Shown here: positions 52,054 through 61,554 of the stretch, in pieces
How the letters are laid out: the number at the start of each line of letters is the position of its first letter
How positions within the stretch are numbered: the stretch's first letter is position 1
Made by a program: the position numbers and the translations under genes
The notes under the pieces: generated by a model
Seen by the model: only the letters and a program-made list of their open reading frames with translations
What the model was told of the DNA's origin: nothing
Database searches by the model: none
NCBI RefSeq assembly: GCF_013201645.1
Contig: NZ_CP053842.1
Location: 1,240,001-1,304,000 of the forward strand
From: Campylobacter corcagiensis
GTDB taxonomy: Bacteria > Campylobacterota > Campylobacteria > Campylobacterales > Campylobacteraceae
Direction of reading: 5' to 3'
DNA: 64,000 nucleotides

Positions 52054-53124
52054 TTAACTATGTGTTGGTTGGATTTTTGAGTTATCAGCAAGAGAGTTAG
52101 AATCTATATTTTGTATTATTTCCCAAAGCCTAGATGCTGCTTTTTCATATCTTTTTGAACTAACACTCTCAGGTAAATAAAAGCTTATTGGCTTTCCTTC
52201 ATCTCCACCTTCTCTAAGTGCTATCTCAATAGGAATCTGAGCTAAAATTTCAGTATTATACTCATTTGCTATAACTTCAGTTGTGCCTTTACCAAATATA
52301 TCATACTCTTTACCATTATCAGGGCATAAAAACCCACTCATATTTTCTACTATTCCAGCGATTGGAATGTGAAGTTTTTCAAACATATCAAGGCTTCTTT
52401 TTGTATCATCAAGTGCAACTTTTTGTGGTGTTGTTACACAAATTCCAGCACTTACTGGCACACTTTGAGCAAGAGTAAGCTGTGCATCACCTGTTCCTGG
52501 TGGCATATCTATAAATAAAACATCCAAATCACTCCACGATACATCGCTTAATAGCTGACTAATAGCTTTCATTATCATAGCTCCACGCCAAATCAAGCCC
52601 TGTCCTTCAGGAATCAAAACCCCCATACTCATCATCTCTAGACCATGAGTTTGAATCGGGCGAATGTTTTGTCCAACAACAACTGGCTTTAAATTCTCAC
52701 TGCCAAGCATTCTAGGAATATTTGGACCATAAATATCAGCATCTAATACCCCAACTTTAAAGCCTAGTTTTGCCATTGAAATAGCTAAATTTACAGTCGT
52801 TGTGCTTTTACCAACGCCACCTTTTCCACTACTTACCATTATAAAGTGCTTGATTTGTGGGGCGATATTTTTGCCACTTATCGTATTACTTTTCTCAACA
52901 GGCGGTTTTGGCTGAGTTATATTAACTTTAGCTTTTCCTAAAACTCTAATAATCTCATCTTCTACACTCTTAGCGACTTCTGGTCTAGCTGAAACTATCT
53001 CAACATCGATAACAGGCGTATCACCTTCTTTGATATCTTTAACAAAACCAAACTCAACAATGCTCTTTTTAAAGCCAGGATAGATGACGGTTTTTAGTTT
53101 TTCTAAGATCTCATCTTTTTTCAT
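52054..53124 (-). CDS. mrp: Mrp/NBP35-type iron-sulfur carrier ATPase
   Basis: A 356-residue P-loop protein that carries and delivers Fe-S clusters. N-terminal MIP18-like domain (DEILEKLKTVIYPGF, VIDVEIVSARPEV), then deviant Walker A VSSGKGGVGKSTTTVNLA, DADIYGPNIPRMLG and FIDMPPGTGDAQLTLAQ. The usual C-terminal CxxC is replaced by a single Cys in SGFLCPDNG, so cluster binding may differ. I chose ATG 53124 (AGGAGAAAAT upstream) over a long extension to 53196. Divergent from ispDF, as in C. jejuni as far as I recall. Confidence 0.93.
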   Translation of the reverse strand: MKKDEILEKLKTVIYPGFKKSIVEFGFVKDIKEGDTPVIDVEIVSARPEVAKSVEDEIIRVLGKAKVNITQPKPPVEKSNTISGKNIAPQIKHFIMVSSGKGGVGKSTTTVNLAISMAKLGFKVGVLDADIYGPNIPRMLGSENLKPVVVGQNIRPIQTHGLEMMSMGVLIPEGQGLIWRGAMIMKAISQLLSDVSWSDLDVLFIDMPPGTGDAQLTLAQSVPVSAGICVTTPQKVALDDTKRSLDMFEKLHIPIAGIVENMSGFLCPDNGKEYDIFGKGTTEVIANEYNTEILAQIPIEIALREGGDEGKPISFYLPESVSSKRYEKAASRLWEIIQNIDSNSLADNSKIQPTHS

Positions 53125-53269
53125 ATTTTCTCCTAAATTTAAACTTTGGAAATTATAACTAAAATTTGATAATGTAAATTTTATAAATTCCAACACTTAA
53201 ATTTATATAATTTAAAATCATTTTTAGCCCAACTTGTGTATAATTGTAACATTTTAAAAATTAGGGAAA

Positions 53270-54385
53270 ATGATGGATATATCTTTAGTGCTTTTGGCTG
53301 CTGGGTCTGGGTCTAGGATGAAAATTGCTGCTAAAAAGCAGTGGCTAAGAAGCGGAGAAGATCCTTTTTGGCTAGTAGTAGCTAGGAATTTTAAGAGTTT
53401 TTATAAATTTAAAAAAATCATCATAGTTGGCGGGGTTGATGAGATAAAGTATATGAGTGAATTTGACTCAAGCTTTGAATTTGTAGCAGGCGGATATGAG
53501 AGGCAAATTTCACTAAAAAATGCTCTAAAAGAGGTAAATTCTGAGTTTATAATGGTAAGTGATGTAGCAAGAGTTGGGGTTACAAAAGATCTAACCTTAA
53601 GGCTTATTCAAGAGTGCGTTAAATTTGACTGCGTAAGTCCATATTTAAGCGTTAGCGATACAGCTTATTTGGGTGAAAATTTAATAAATAGAAATGAACT
53701 AAAACTTATCCAAACTCCACAAATTTCAAAAACATCTTTACTTAAAAAAGCTCTGCAAAGTGATGAAAAATTTACAGATGATAGCTCAGCAGTAAAAAGC
53801 GTAGGCGGTAAACTTGGATTTATAAAAGGCGATATTAAAGCCTTTAAACTAACTACAAAAAATGATCTTTTAAAGCTAAATTTACCCTCTCCTAGCAGTG
53901 AGTCTTTAAGTGGAAACGGCTATGATGTGCATAAATTTGAAAGTGGCGATGGACTTATGATATGTGGTGAGAAAATTCCTTGCGAGTATAGCTTTGTGGC
54001 TCATAGTGATGGAGATGTCGCATTTCACGCATTAAGTGATGCTCTGCTTGGGGCAGCTGGACTTGGCGATATAGGTGAGTTTTTTCCTGATACAAATCCA
54101 GCTTTTAAAAACGCAAACTCAGCCGAGCTTTTAAAACAAATCCTTCAAATCATAAAAGGATATGGATATGAAGTAGTAAATGCTGATGTTACAATACTTG
54201 CTCAAACACCAAAACTAAGTCCATATAAAGCTAAAATGAAACAAAACATAGCTGAAATTTTAGGCACAAAAAGAGTAAATGTAAAAGCCACCACAACTGA
54301 AGGACTTGGATTTGTTGGTAAAAAAGAGGGAATTGCCGCAATAGCAACGGTAAATTTAAACTATTTTGACTGGACGAAAGTATGA
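53270..54385 (+). CDS. ispDF: Bifunctional IspD/IspF enzyme of the MEP pathway
   Basis: A 371-residue fusion. Residues 1-205 are IspD (CDP-ME synthesis): LVLLAAGSGSRMKIAAKKQW and LIQTPQISK. Residues 210-371 are IspF (MEcPP synthase): GNGYDVHKF, HSDGDVAFHALSDALLGAAG and LGDIGEFFPDT with the metal-binding Asp and His. The fusion is typical of Campylobacterota. It works two steps before IspG, encoded at 11720. Overlaps the next gene by 4 bases (ATGA). Two adjacent ATGs (53270, 53273). Confidence 0.95.
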   Translation: MMDISLVLLAAGSGSRMKIAAKKQWLRSGEDPFWLVVARNFKSFYKFKKIIIVGGVDEIKYMSEFDSSFEFVAGGYERQISLKNALKEVNSEFIMVSDVARVGVTKDLTLRLIQECVKFDCVSPYLSVSDTAYLGENLINRNELKLIQTPQISKTSLLKKALQSDEKFTDDSSAVKSVGGKLGFIKGDIKAFKLTTKNDLLKLNLPSPSSESLSGNGYDVHKFESGDGLMICGEKIPCEYSFVAHSDGDVAFHALSDALLGAAGLGDIGEFFPDTNPAFKNANSAELLKQILQIIKGYGYEVVNADVTILAQTPKLSPYKAKMKQNIAEILGTKRVNVKATTTEGLGFVGKKEGIAAIATVNLNYFDWTKV

Positions 54386-55260
54386 AAATTCTAATAGTAG
54401 AAAACGAAGTTTACTTAGCTCAAAGCATTGCTGCAAAGCTTACAAGCATTGGTCATGAGTGCGAAATTTCTGTCAAACTAAAAGATGTTATGGCTTATGA
54501 AAAATTAGATGCACTGTTATTATCAGCTAATATGTTTGGCGAAAATATCTACGATGTTATTAAAAAATTTCAAGACTCAATCATAATAATGCTCATATCT
54601 TATATCAGCAACGATACGGTTTCAAGACCTTTAAAATCAGGTGCGAGCGATTATATCCAAAAGCCATTTATGGTTGAAGAACTTCTTAGAAAATTAGAGC
54701 ATTTTAGAGAATTTAATAGTTTAAAAAAACTTAGAAATTCTTTTGAAAACTATATGGATTTTTATTTTTTGGATTCTAAAAATTTTGAATTTAAAAACCT
54801 AAAACTTCCACTCTTTTTAAACTCTAAAAATTCTAAAATTTCAGATGAATTTGCATATAAATACTCTAAATTTATAAAGTCTGATTTTAACGTTATAAGC
54901 TTAGATGATAAGAATTTAGACTCTTTAAAAAGACTGAATTCATACTCATATTTACTAAATTTTAGTTCACTTAAAAACAAAGAGCAGTTTTTTGAGATTA
55001 TCAAAAACAGACCATTTATAATAAACGCAAAAGGCGTAGATATTTCGTTACCTTTTGAAACGCTAAATTTAGAAAGTGATAAAAATTTTAGCATGATTGA
55101 TGACATCTTAACTGTTGATGAGTATTTTAAATTTGTGATAAAAAACTATCAAGATAGCTTTTCAGATACACAGTTAGCTAAAAAACTTGGAATTTCAAGA
55201 AAATCTTTATGGGAGAAAAGAAAAAGATATGGCATCCAAAAACATAACAATATCGTCTGA
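54382..55260 (+). CDS. Atypical orphan response regulator (CemR/HP1021 type)
   Basis: A 292-residue regulator. Residues 1-115 form a receiver-like domain (KILIVENEVYLAQSIAAKL) with the conserved Lys in SDYIQKPFMVEELLRK. The phospho-accepting Asp is missing: the site reads DALLLSANMFG. The middle region is unrelated to known domains. The C-terminus has a Fis-type helix-turn-helix (DTQLAKKLGISRKSLWEKRK). This combination and the position after ispDF match Cj1608 (CemR) and H. pylori HP1021, redox- and metabolism-linked regulators. Only one Cys (GHECEI) is seen, relevant if redox sensing is expected. Confidence 0.85.
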   Translation: MKILIVENEVYLAQSIAAKLTSIGHECEISVKLKDVMAYEKLDALLLSANMFGENIYDVIKKFQDSIIIMLISYISNDTVSRPLKSGASDYIQKPFMVEELLRKLEHFREFNSLKKLRNSFENYMDFYFLDSKNFEFKNLKLPLFLNSKNSKISDEFAYKYSKFIKSDFNVISLDDKNLDSLKRLNSYSYLLNFSSLKNKEQFFEIIKNRPFIINAKGVDISLPFETLNLESDKNFSMIDDILTVDEYFKFVIKNYQDSFSDTQLAKKLGISRKSLWEKRKRYGIQKHNNIV

Positions 55261-56395
55261 AATTTATGGTCTTTTAAAACTTATAAAAAACCAAATTTTA
55301 TCTAAGTTTAACACTTTGATGGATGAAGCTCAAATTGATGAAGTAGTATCAACCAGCCGTTTAAATGGCGAACTTATCCCATATGCTTATATATTTGCCC
55401 CAGCTGGAGAAAGCAACCAAAGTATAGTAAAAAAGGCAAATTTAGGTGATGAAATAGAGCTTTTACTTGATGAAAAACCTGTTGGTAAAATATATGTAAA
55501 TTCAAGCTTTAAGCATAAAAATTACTGGAACTATTTTTCCATTTTTGAAGCAAATGCTATCGCTACAACGCCTAAAAATGAAAAAAAGTGGTGCTTAAGT
55601 GGAGAAATAGAAATTTATAATGACGCTTTAGAAAAACAAAAAAAGGATTTTTTAGCTATTAAAAAAGAGCTAAATTTACAAAAAGTAACAGCTCTTATGC
55701 TAAGCGCAAACCCATTTCATAGAGTCCATGAAAGGCTTATTAGGCTTACTATAGATAAGGCTGATTTTGTTTTGCTTTTTTTAATTAAAAGCTTAAAAGA
55801 AGACGCTTTAGAGTATGAACTAAGGCGTAAAACGCTTGAGTATTTTGTAGATAAATTTCTACCAAAAGATAGAGTTAAGATTATTTTATTTTCCAACACG
55901 ACTCTTTTTTGTGATCATAAAAATCCAGAACTTGAGTGCATCGCAGCTTGCAACTTTGGCGCAAATAAAGTCATAATCGGGCAAAATCATGGCTCTATTG
56001 GGATGTTTTACGATGAAAACCAACCTCAAACTATAGTCGATAAAGTTAGAGCAAATTTAGATGTAGAAATTTTAGTAATGCCTGAGTTTGTCTACTGTAA
56101 TGAGTGTGGTACAATAGTTAGTTCAAAAACCTGCCCACATGGCGCTCATCACCATGTAAAATATAATAGTGATGCTATAATAGAGCTTTTAAGGGCTGGA
56201 ATTTTGCCACCTATGATTTTGATGAGAAAGGAGATTTCAGCTATTATTTTAAGCGAAATTCATAAAAATAGATTTAAAAATTTACAAAATGTATATGATA
56301 AACTATTTCCAAATAACGGTATTTTAGAAACGCACACTGAGTTTGACTTTTATAAAGAGTTAGCCAAACTCTACCAAACAACTTCACTTATTTAA
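55229..56395 (+). CDS. ATP-sulfurylase-like protein
   Basis: A 388-residue protein with a sulfate adenylyltransferase-like nucleotidyltransferase core: LSANPFHRVHERLIRLTI (compare QxRNPxHxxHE) and IIGQNHGSIGMFYDENQP (compare GRNHAGxG). The first Arg of the usual QTRNP is replaced (SANPF), so true sulfurylase activity is uncertain. A C-terminal CNECGTIVSSKTCPHG probably binds zinc. Start ATG 55229; a TTG at 55187 would overlap cemR more. No cys genes are nearby. The same neighbour follows cemR in C. jejuni as I recall (Cj1609). Confidence 0.78.
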   Translation: MASKNITISSEIYGLLKLIKNQILSKFNTLMDEAQIDEVVSTSRLNGELIPYAYIFAPAGESNQSIVKKANLGDEIELLLDEKPVGKIYVNSSFKHKNYWNYFSIFEANAIATTPKNEKKWCLSGEIEIYNDALEKQKKDFLAIKKELNLQKVTALMLSANPFHRVHERLIRLTIDKADFVLLFLIKSLKEDALEYELRRKTLEYFVDKFLPKDRVKIILFSNTTLFCDHKNPELECIAACNFGANKVIIGQNHGSIGMFYDENQPQTIVDKVRANLDVEILVMPEFVYCNECGTIVSSKTCPHGAHHHVKYNSDAIIELLRAGILPPMILMRKEISAIILSEIHKNRFKNLQNVYDKLFPNNGILETHTEFDFYKELAKLYQTTSLI

Positions 56396-56404
56396 AGGAA
56401 AAAT

Positions 56405-56920
56405 ATGAAATTCAATAGCAAGACAAACAAAATAATACTAACATTTTTTGGCGCAGGGCTTTTAAGACCAGCACCTGGCACTTGGGGAAGTTTAGCTGGT
56501 CTTATAGTAGCACTTCCTATAGTTAAATTTCTAACCTTAGAAAGTCTTTTTTTATTAGCCATACTTTTTTTGCTTATTGGCATTAGCGAAACAAACAAAT
56601 ATGAAGCAAATGGCGGAGAACACGATAATTCTAGCATAGTAATTGATGAAGTTGTAGGAATCTGGATAACTTTAAGTATGGGCTTAGCGGTTACAGCAAA
56701 CAATGAAAAACTTAGCATCTTAGCTTGTATTTTAAGTTTTGTATTTTTTAGAGCTTTTGATATCAAAAAACCATCTATTATAGGCAAAATTGATAGAGAT
56801 GTAAAGGGCGGATATGGCGTAATGTTAGATGATGTTGTAGCTGGATTTTTTGCTGGGCTTGGGGTTTTAATAGTACTTGGAGCGATGATTAAATTTGGAT
56901 ATTCTCATCTGATATTTTAG
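56405..56920 (+). CDS. pgpA: Phosphatidylglycerophosphatase A
   Basis: A 171-residue membrane enzyme that dephosphorylates PGP to phosphatidylglycerol. Family motifs: GAGLLRPAPGTWGSLAGL, SSIVIDEVVGIWITL, FFRAFDIKKPSIIGKID and GGYGVMLDDVVAGFFAG, with the acidic residues of the active site. Three to four hydrophobic segments. AAAGGAAAAATATG at the start, 9 bases after the previous stop, last gene of the ispDF-cemR-sat-pgpA run. Confidence 0.95.
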   Translation: MKFNSKTNKIILTFFGAGLLRPAPGTWGSLAGLIVALPIVKFLTLESLFLLAILFLLIGISETNKYEANGGEHDNSSIVIDEVVGIWITLSMGLAVTANNEKLSILACILSFVFFRAFDIKKPSIIGKIDRDVKGGYGVMLDDVVAGFFAGLGVLIVLGAMIKFGYSHLIF

Positions 56921-56923
56921 CCT

Positions 56924-56950
56924 AAAAAGGGTAAGATTTTACCCTTTTTT
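56924..56950. terminator. Bidirectional terminator
   Basis: AAAAAGGGTAA and TTACCCTTTTT pair perfectly (11 bp) around GATT, followed by T. It separates pgpA from the convergent pilin-like gene and covers that gene's last bases. Confidence 0.9.
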
Positions 56951-57386
56951 AATAATTTAACTTAGTTTTTCTAAGTTGGCTAAATTTGGGATTGCTAGTA
57001 AATTCTCTACACTCAGGGCTATTATCACTTGTTCCATTAACAAAAATGTAGTTTTCATTTCCATCAGGTTTTATCTCAAATGTAGCACACCAATAAGCCG
57101 TGCCATCAGGCTTTTTGATACCATAAAGGTATGACTTACCAATTTCTAATCTATCATTTGAATTCTCAAAACCTTGAGCTGATGTCATAAGCCCTATTTG
57201 AGTTAAGTTACCATACTTCATATTGTAACTTCTAATATCTTCAATAGCTGTTTCTAACTCACTCAGTGCTTGAAATGTTAGTATTTGATTACCAGCGCCA
57301 TCCTTAAATTTAGGAACTATAACCTTAAAAATAACAAATAATACAATAGCAATAATTACAAGCCCTTCAACGCCACCTTTTTTCAT
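56949..57386 (-). CDS. Pseudopilin-like exported protein
   Basis: A 145-residue protein with a short charged start (MKKGGVEG), one long hydrophobic helix (LVIIAIVLFVIFKVIVPKF) and a soluble part with SELETAIEDIRSYNMKYGN. This is the outline of type IV pilin or pseudopilin, though the prepilin cleavage site (G-F/V...E) is only loosely matched (GGVEGLVI). Two Cys in the C-terminal part (YWCATFE, SPECREF) could bond. Last of three genes transcribed away from uvrB; a similar trio adjoins uvrB in C. jejuni as I recall. Confidence 0.6.
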   Translation of the reverse strand: MKKGGVEGLVIIAIVLFVIFKVIVPKFKDGAGNQILTFQALSELETAIEDIRSYNMKYGNLTQIGLMTSAQGFENSNDRLEIGKSYLYGIKKPDGTAYWCATFEIKPDGNENYIFVNGTSDNSPECREFTSNPKFSQLRKTKLNY

Positions 57387-57616
57387 TTTATCTCCTCTAT
57401 TTCAAGTAAAATTTCATTTATGCCTTTTGTCTGCAGATATTTCTCATAGCTTTTCTTTACAAAAGCACCAAGAAGATCCTTAGCATCAAGGTTATTATTA
57501 TGATCTACTATACCTTGAAGCTCTTCCTTTAAAATCTGGGCAAAATCGTCCTCAACAGTTATCTTATAAGACCTTGATAGCGATCTACTTGTTATGTAAA
57601 CCTCAAGCTCTTTCAC
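57383..57616 (-). CDS. Small conserved protein of unknown function
   Basis: A 77-residue soluble acidic protein (start KELEVYITSRSLSRSYKI, then DFAQILKEELQGIVD). It overlaps the coiled-coil gene before it by 14 bases and the pilin-like gene after it by 4, so it is part of one tightly packed operon. Family not recognised. Confidence 0.65.
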   Translation of the reverse strand: MKELEVYITSRSLSRSYKITVEDDFAQILKEELQGIVDHNNNLDAKDLLGAFVKKSYEKYLQTKGINEILLEIEEIK

Positions 57617-57857
57617 TATTTAAAACATCCTCGATCTCTTTAAACAGCTCATCATCACTTAAATTTTTAACCGTCATATCCTCTTCAAGCTTATCAAGCT
57701 GTAAATTAAGTGCTTCATTTTGAGCTTTTGTAGCTGTTAGTTCATTTCTTAAGCTCTCATTTTCACTTACTACACTCTTATACTTATTGATAAGTTCTTT
57801 AACCTTATCACCAAGAGTTGGAACAATATTGTCACCATCAAAACTATTTTCAAACAT
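57603..57857 (-). CDS. Small coiled-coil protein
   Basis: An 84-residue protein: residues 15-65 form a heptad-like coiled coil (VKELINKYKSVVSENESLRN, then LDKLEEDMT), followed by SDDELFKEIEDVL. It resembles ZapB or other small division or scaffold coiled coils in size, but without identity I do not assign it. First gene of the trio divergent from uvrB; ATG at 57857, with GGGCGG upstream. Confidence 0.65.
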   Translation of the reverse strand: MFENSFDGDNIVPTLGDKVKELINKYKSVVSENESLRNELTATKAQNEALNLQLDKLEEDMTVKNLSDDELFKEIEDVLNSERA

Positions 57858-57926
57858 TAACCGCCCTCTAAATTTGATATAATGTTAAAGATTATACCAA
57901 ATTTATTATAAAACAAAAGGATATAG

Positions 57927-59903
57927 TTGAAAAATTTTGAATTAATTAGTAAATTTAGTCCAAGCAAAGACCAACAAAATGCAATTGATGGCATTGTTGA
58001 TTCTATTTTAAAAGGTAATAAATATCAAACTTTGCTAGGCGTTACTGGAAGTGGAAAAACATTTACCATGGCAAATGTTATAAAAAATTTAAATATTCCA
58101 ACTTTGATAATGACACACAACAAAAGCCTTGCAGCACAGCTTTATAGCGAATTTAAAGGCTTTTTTCCAAATAATAAAGTTGAGTATTTTATAAGTTATT
58201 ATGATTATTATCAACCAGAAGCTTATATACCAAGGCAAGATCTTTTCATCGAAAAAGATAGCTCGATTAACGACGAACTTGAAAGGCTTAGACTTAGCAC
58301 AACTGCAAATTTACTAAGCTTTGATGATGTTATAACGGTGGCTTCTGTTTCAGCAAACTACGGTTTAGGAAATCCAGCTGAGTATCAAGGCATGGTTATG
58401 TTTTTAGAAAATGGCTATAAAATTTCACAAAAAAATATGCTTATAAAGCTTATTGAGATGGGCTATACTAGAAATGATAACTTTTTTGATAGGGGAAATT
58501 TTAGAGTAAATGGCGATGTGATAGATATCTATCCGGCTTATTTTAACGATGAAGCAGTAAGGATTGAGTTTTTTGGCGATGAGATAGATGAAATTTATCA
58601 TTTTGATTTTTTAGAAAACAAAAGAACGAAAACTATAAATAAATTTATCCTTTATCCAGCAAGTCAGTTTATCGTAGGAGAAAACCGCTTAAAAGAAGCG
58701 ATTAAAGGCATTGAGATAGAACTTGATGAAAGGCTTAAATTTTTTAGCGACGCTGGAAAGCTGGTAGAAGCTCAAAGGCTAAAGCAAAGAGTTGAGTTTG
58801 ATTTAGAGATGCTTAGAGCTACTGGATCTACAAAAGGAGTTGAAAACTACTCTAGATATATAACAGGTATGAAGCCTGGTGGGACGCCATATTCGATGTT
58901 TGATTATTACGAGATAAAAAACAAAGATTATTTAGTAATTGTAGATGAAAGTCATGTGAGTTTGCCGCAATTTAGGGGAATGTATGCAGGTGATAGAAGC
59001 AGAAAAGAAACGCTTGTGGAGTATGGATTTAGGCTACCTTCCGCACTTGATAACCGCCCTTTAAAATTTGATGAGTTTATAAATAAAAAGGGTAAGTTTT
59101 TATTTGTCTCAGCAACGCCAAATGAGTATGAGATAGAACTTTCCAAAGGAAAAGTATTTCATCAAATTCTTCGTCCAACTGGTCTATTAGACCCTGAAAT
59201 TATCCTAAAAGATAGCGATAATCAAGTTGAGATTTTACACGATATGGCAAAAGAGGTCATCGCAAGAAATGAAAGAGTTTTAGTAACAGTTTTAACCAAA
59301 AAAATGGCAGAAGAACTAACAAAATACTACCTTGAACTTGGCATAAAAGTAAAATATATGCACTCAGACATTGACGCTGTTGAGAGAAATGAGTTAATTA
59401 GAGGTTTAAGGCAGGGAAGTTTTGATATATTAATTGGTATAAATTTACTCCGCGAGGGGCTTGATCTTCCAGAAGTTAGCTTAATAGCTATAATGGACGC
59501 TGATAAAGAGGGGTTTTTAAGATCACGCACAAGCTTAATCCAAACTATGGGAAGAGCTGCAAGAAATGTAAATGGAAAAGTTGTGATGTTTCATAAAAAA
59601 ATCACAAACTCAATGCAAGAAGCAATCGACATCACGCAAAAAAGAAGAAAATATCAAGATGAGTATAATAAAGCAAATGGCATAGTGCCGCACTCTGCAA
59701 GTAGAAATTTAGAAGATAGTTTAAAGCTAGAAGATGCAGCTGAAATTTTAAGAGCGAGTAAAAATTTAGAAAAAATACCAGCAACTGAAAGAGCAAAAAT
59801 CATAAAAGAGTTAAGAAAACAGATGCTTGAAGCAGCATCAAATTTAGAGTTTGAAAAAGCAGCTAGTTTAAGAGATGAGATAGCAAAGATTAAGGAGATT
59901 TGA
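57927..59903 (+). CDS. uvrB: Excinuclease ABC subunit B
   Basis: A 658-residue DNA repair helicase-like protein that verifies damage with UvrA and positions UvrC. Walker [13 protein letters not shown]; the beta-hairpin [12 protein letters not shown] that inserts between strands; [15 protein letters not shown]; motif [22 protein letters not shown] and QTMGRAARN. The C-terminal UVR motif ([20 protein letters not shown]) binds UvrC. The start is TTG at 57927 behind AAAAGGATATAG. Its end, 59903, is the last chromosomal gene before the integrated element. Confidence 0.97.
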   Translation: MKNFELISKFSPSKDQQNAIDGIVDSILKGNKYQTLLGVTGSGKTFTMANVIKNLNIPTLIMTHNKSLAAQLYSEFKGFFPNNKVEYFISYYDYYQPEAYIPRQDLFIEKDSSINDELERLRLSTTANLLSFDDVITVASVSANYGLGNPAEYQGMVMFLENGYKISQKNMLIKLIEMGYTRNDNFFDRGNFRVNGDVIDIYPAYFNDEAVRIEFFGDEIDEIYHFDFLENKRTKTINKFILYPASQFIVGENRLKEAIKGIEIELDERLKFFSDAGKLVEAQRLKQRVEFDLEMLRATGSTKGVENYSRYITGMKPGGTPYSMFDYYEIKNKDYLVIVDESHVSLPQFRGMYAGDRSRKETLVEYGFRLPSALDNRPLKFDEFINKKGKFLFVSATPNEYEIELSKGKVFHQILRPTGLLDPEIILKDSDNQVEILHDMAKEVIARNERVLVTVLTKKMAEELTKYYLELGIKVKYMHSDIDAVERNELIRGLRQGSFDILIGINLLREGLDLPEVSLIAIMDADKEGFLRSRTSLIQTMGRAARNVNGKVVMFHKKITNSMQEAIDITQKRRKYQDEYNKANGIVPHSASRNLEDSLKLEDAAEILRASKNLEKIPATERAKIIKELRKQMLEAASNLEFEKAASLRDEIAKIKEI

Positions 59904-60148
59904 GATTTTGATAATACAAATATTAGCTTTATATCGCAAAATATATAATAGAATTGTATACTTGCTTTATTAAAGTTTTTAAAAATCTTCATTAATTTTA
60001 TCTAAATATTATTATATAATTATCCAAGGTATACTACCAAGATAATTTGTGATAATGAATATAGCCTTCAATTAATGAAGTTAAAAAACAAAAACATAAA
60101 TCGTTAAAATATTCTAAAACTGGAGATTAAAAGCAAAATTTGTAATAA
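59904..60148. other. Spacer between uvrB and the att site
   Basis: AT-rich sequence of about 245 bases with no supported gene. Original downstream flank of a tRNA gene interrupted by integration, if the att interpretation is right. Confidence 0.35.
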
Positions 60149-60171
60149 TGGCTCCGGATGTTGGATTTGAA
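60149..60171 (-). other. tRNA 3'-end fragment, probable attL of the integrated element
   Basis: On the minus strand this reads as a T loop TTCAAAT, then the 3' strand of the T stem CCAAC, then acceptor ATCCGGA, G and CCA. Upstream of it the sequence no longer pairs as a T stem (it reads TTTATT instead of GTTGG), so only the tRNA's 3' end is here. This is what integration into a tRNA 3' end leaves behind. The acceptor implies a tRNA starting TCCGGAT with discriminator G, perhaps tRNA-Asn. The intact tRNA should lie beyond the right edge. Confidence 0.6.
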
Positions 60172-60318
60172 AATAAACATTTCTTAAAATATTATAAAAC
60201 ACTACAAAATACCATCAAACCCCCTAAAATACGGATTTAAGTGATTTAAGCTTGTTTTAAAGTATTACATTATATCATGCATCATTATAAAAACAAAGGG
60301 GAAATGAAGGGGAAAAAT

Positions 60319-61461
60319 ATGGCACTAAAATCATATAATAAAGTTTATAATACAACTAAATTTCCAGGTATTAAAATATATATAAAAGATGACAATGACA
60401 TAGTTTTTTATATGAGGCAAGATGGAAAGGATATTAAAATAGGCTCTAAATCCGAAGGTGTAAATATCACATATGCTTTTAACAAAAAGAAGGAATTTGA
60501 CATTCAAATTAGAAATGGAGAACTGCCAGATAGTATAGCAAAAAAATATCAAAACAAAAATGTAACTAAATTTAACGATATAGCGTATCATTTTTTTAAT
60601 TACAAATTAGAAAACAATCTCGGTACTAAAAAAAATATCGATGAACAAATTGCTATGTATGAGATGTATCACAAAAACAAATTTGGAAATTTACAAACCA
60701 ATGAGATAACTTCAGAGCTTATCGAAGAGCACTACAAAAGCATTAAAGAGATTGTATCGCCCAAGACAAAGAGAAAGCTTTCCCAGTCAAGAATAAATTC
60801 AATAATGGGACTAATTAGAACCATTTTTAACCACGCTATAAAACACAAGTTAATCAAACATTTAAATCCATTTAGCATTGAGATAAAAAAGCCTGACAAC
60901 AAAAGAGAGAGATTTCTAGAAAAAATTGAAATAGAACTTCTAAGAGAGGAGATAAAAAAGAAAAATGATTTTGATTTAGAGCTTTTTATAGAACTTGCTC
61001 TTTGTACTGGCGCAAGGCTTGAAAGTGTATTGAGCATAAGAAAAAAAGATCTCTCCTTATCTGCAAGAAGCGTAAATATAATAGATTTTAAAGCAAAAAA
61101 TACAAGCAATAAGAGATACACTGGATTTTTAAGCGATGAAGTCTTGTCTTTAATAAATCAAATTTATAACTCATTGTCCCCAAATGATCTTCTTATAAAT
61201 AAACCGTATGCAACCGTTCAAAATGTTATTCAGCCATTATTAAACAAACTTTTTAACCAAGGATTAGAAAATGATGATTTTTCGAATAGAGTTGTAATAC
61301 ACACTTTAAGGCATACATTTGCATCTCATCTCGCAATTAAAGGAACGCCCATTTTAACTATCAAAAAACTTATGAACCACTCAGACATAAGTCACACTTT
61401 AAGATATGCAAAACTTGCACCAGATAGTGGCAAGGATGCGATAAAAGAACTATATAATTAA
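60319..61461 (+). CDS. Tyrosine recombinase (phage-type integrase)
   Basis: A 380-residue site-specific recombinase from ATG 60319 (GAAGGGGAAAAAT upstream; a longer frame to 60277 is less likely). N-terminal arm-binding region with an AP2-like start (FPGIKIYIKDDNDIVFYMRQ), core-binding domain around 95-200, and catalytic domain after 200. Catalytic residues: Arg in CTGARLESVL, HxxR in HTLRHTFASH, His in LMNHSD and Tyr in HTLRYAKL. All present, so probably active. It lies 147 bases from the tRNA fragment and reads into the element. Mediates integration and excision. Confidence 0.94.
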   Translation: MALKSYNKVYNTTKFPGIKIYIKDDNDIVFYMRQDGKDIKIGSKSEGVNITYAFNKKKEFDIQIRNGELPDSIAKKYQNKNVTKFNDIAYHFFNYKLENNLGTKKNIDEQIAMYEMYHKNKFGNLQTNEITSELIEEHYKSIKEIVSPKTKRKLSQSRINSIMGLIRTIFNHAIKHKLIKHLNPFSIEIKKPDNKRERFLEKIEIELLREEIKKKNDFDLELFIELALCTGARLESVLSIRKKDLSLSARSVNIIDFKAKNTSNKRYTGFLSDEVLSLINQIYNSLSPNDLLINKPYATVQNVIQPLLNKLFNQGLENDDFSNRVVIHTLRHTFASHLAIKGTPILTIKKLMNHSDISHTLRYAKLAPDSGKDAIKELYN

Positions 61462-61554
61462 TAAAACCACTTGAATATAATTTAAAAATATAGCCATTTT
61501 ACTATTATATTGCGTAGCAGATCCTATAAATTTGAAACTTAAAAGATAAACGCC

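Noticed and set aside
52054-53196. Longer Mrp start at 53196
   Set aside because: The extra 24 residues have no homology character and AGGAG lies directly before ATG 53124.
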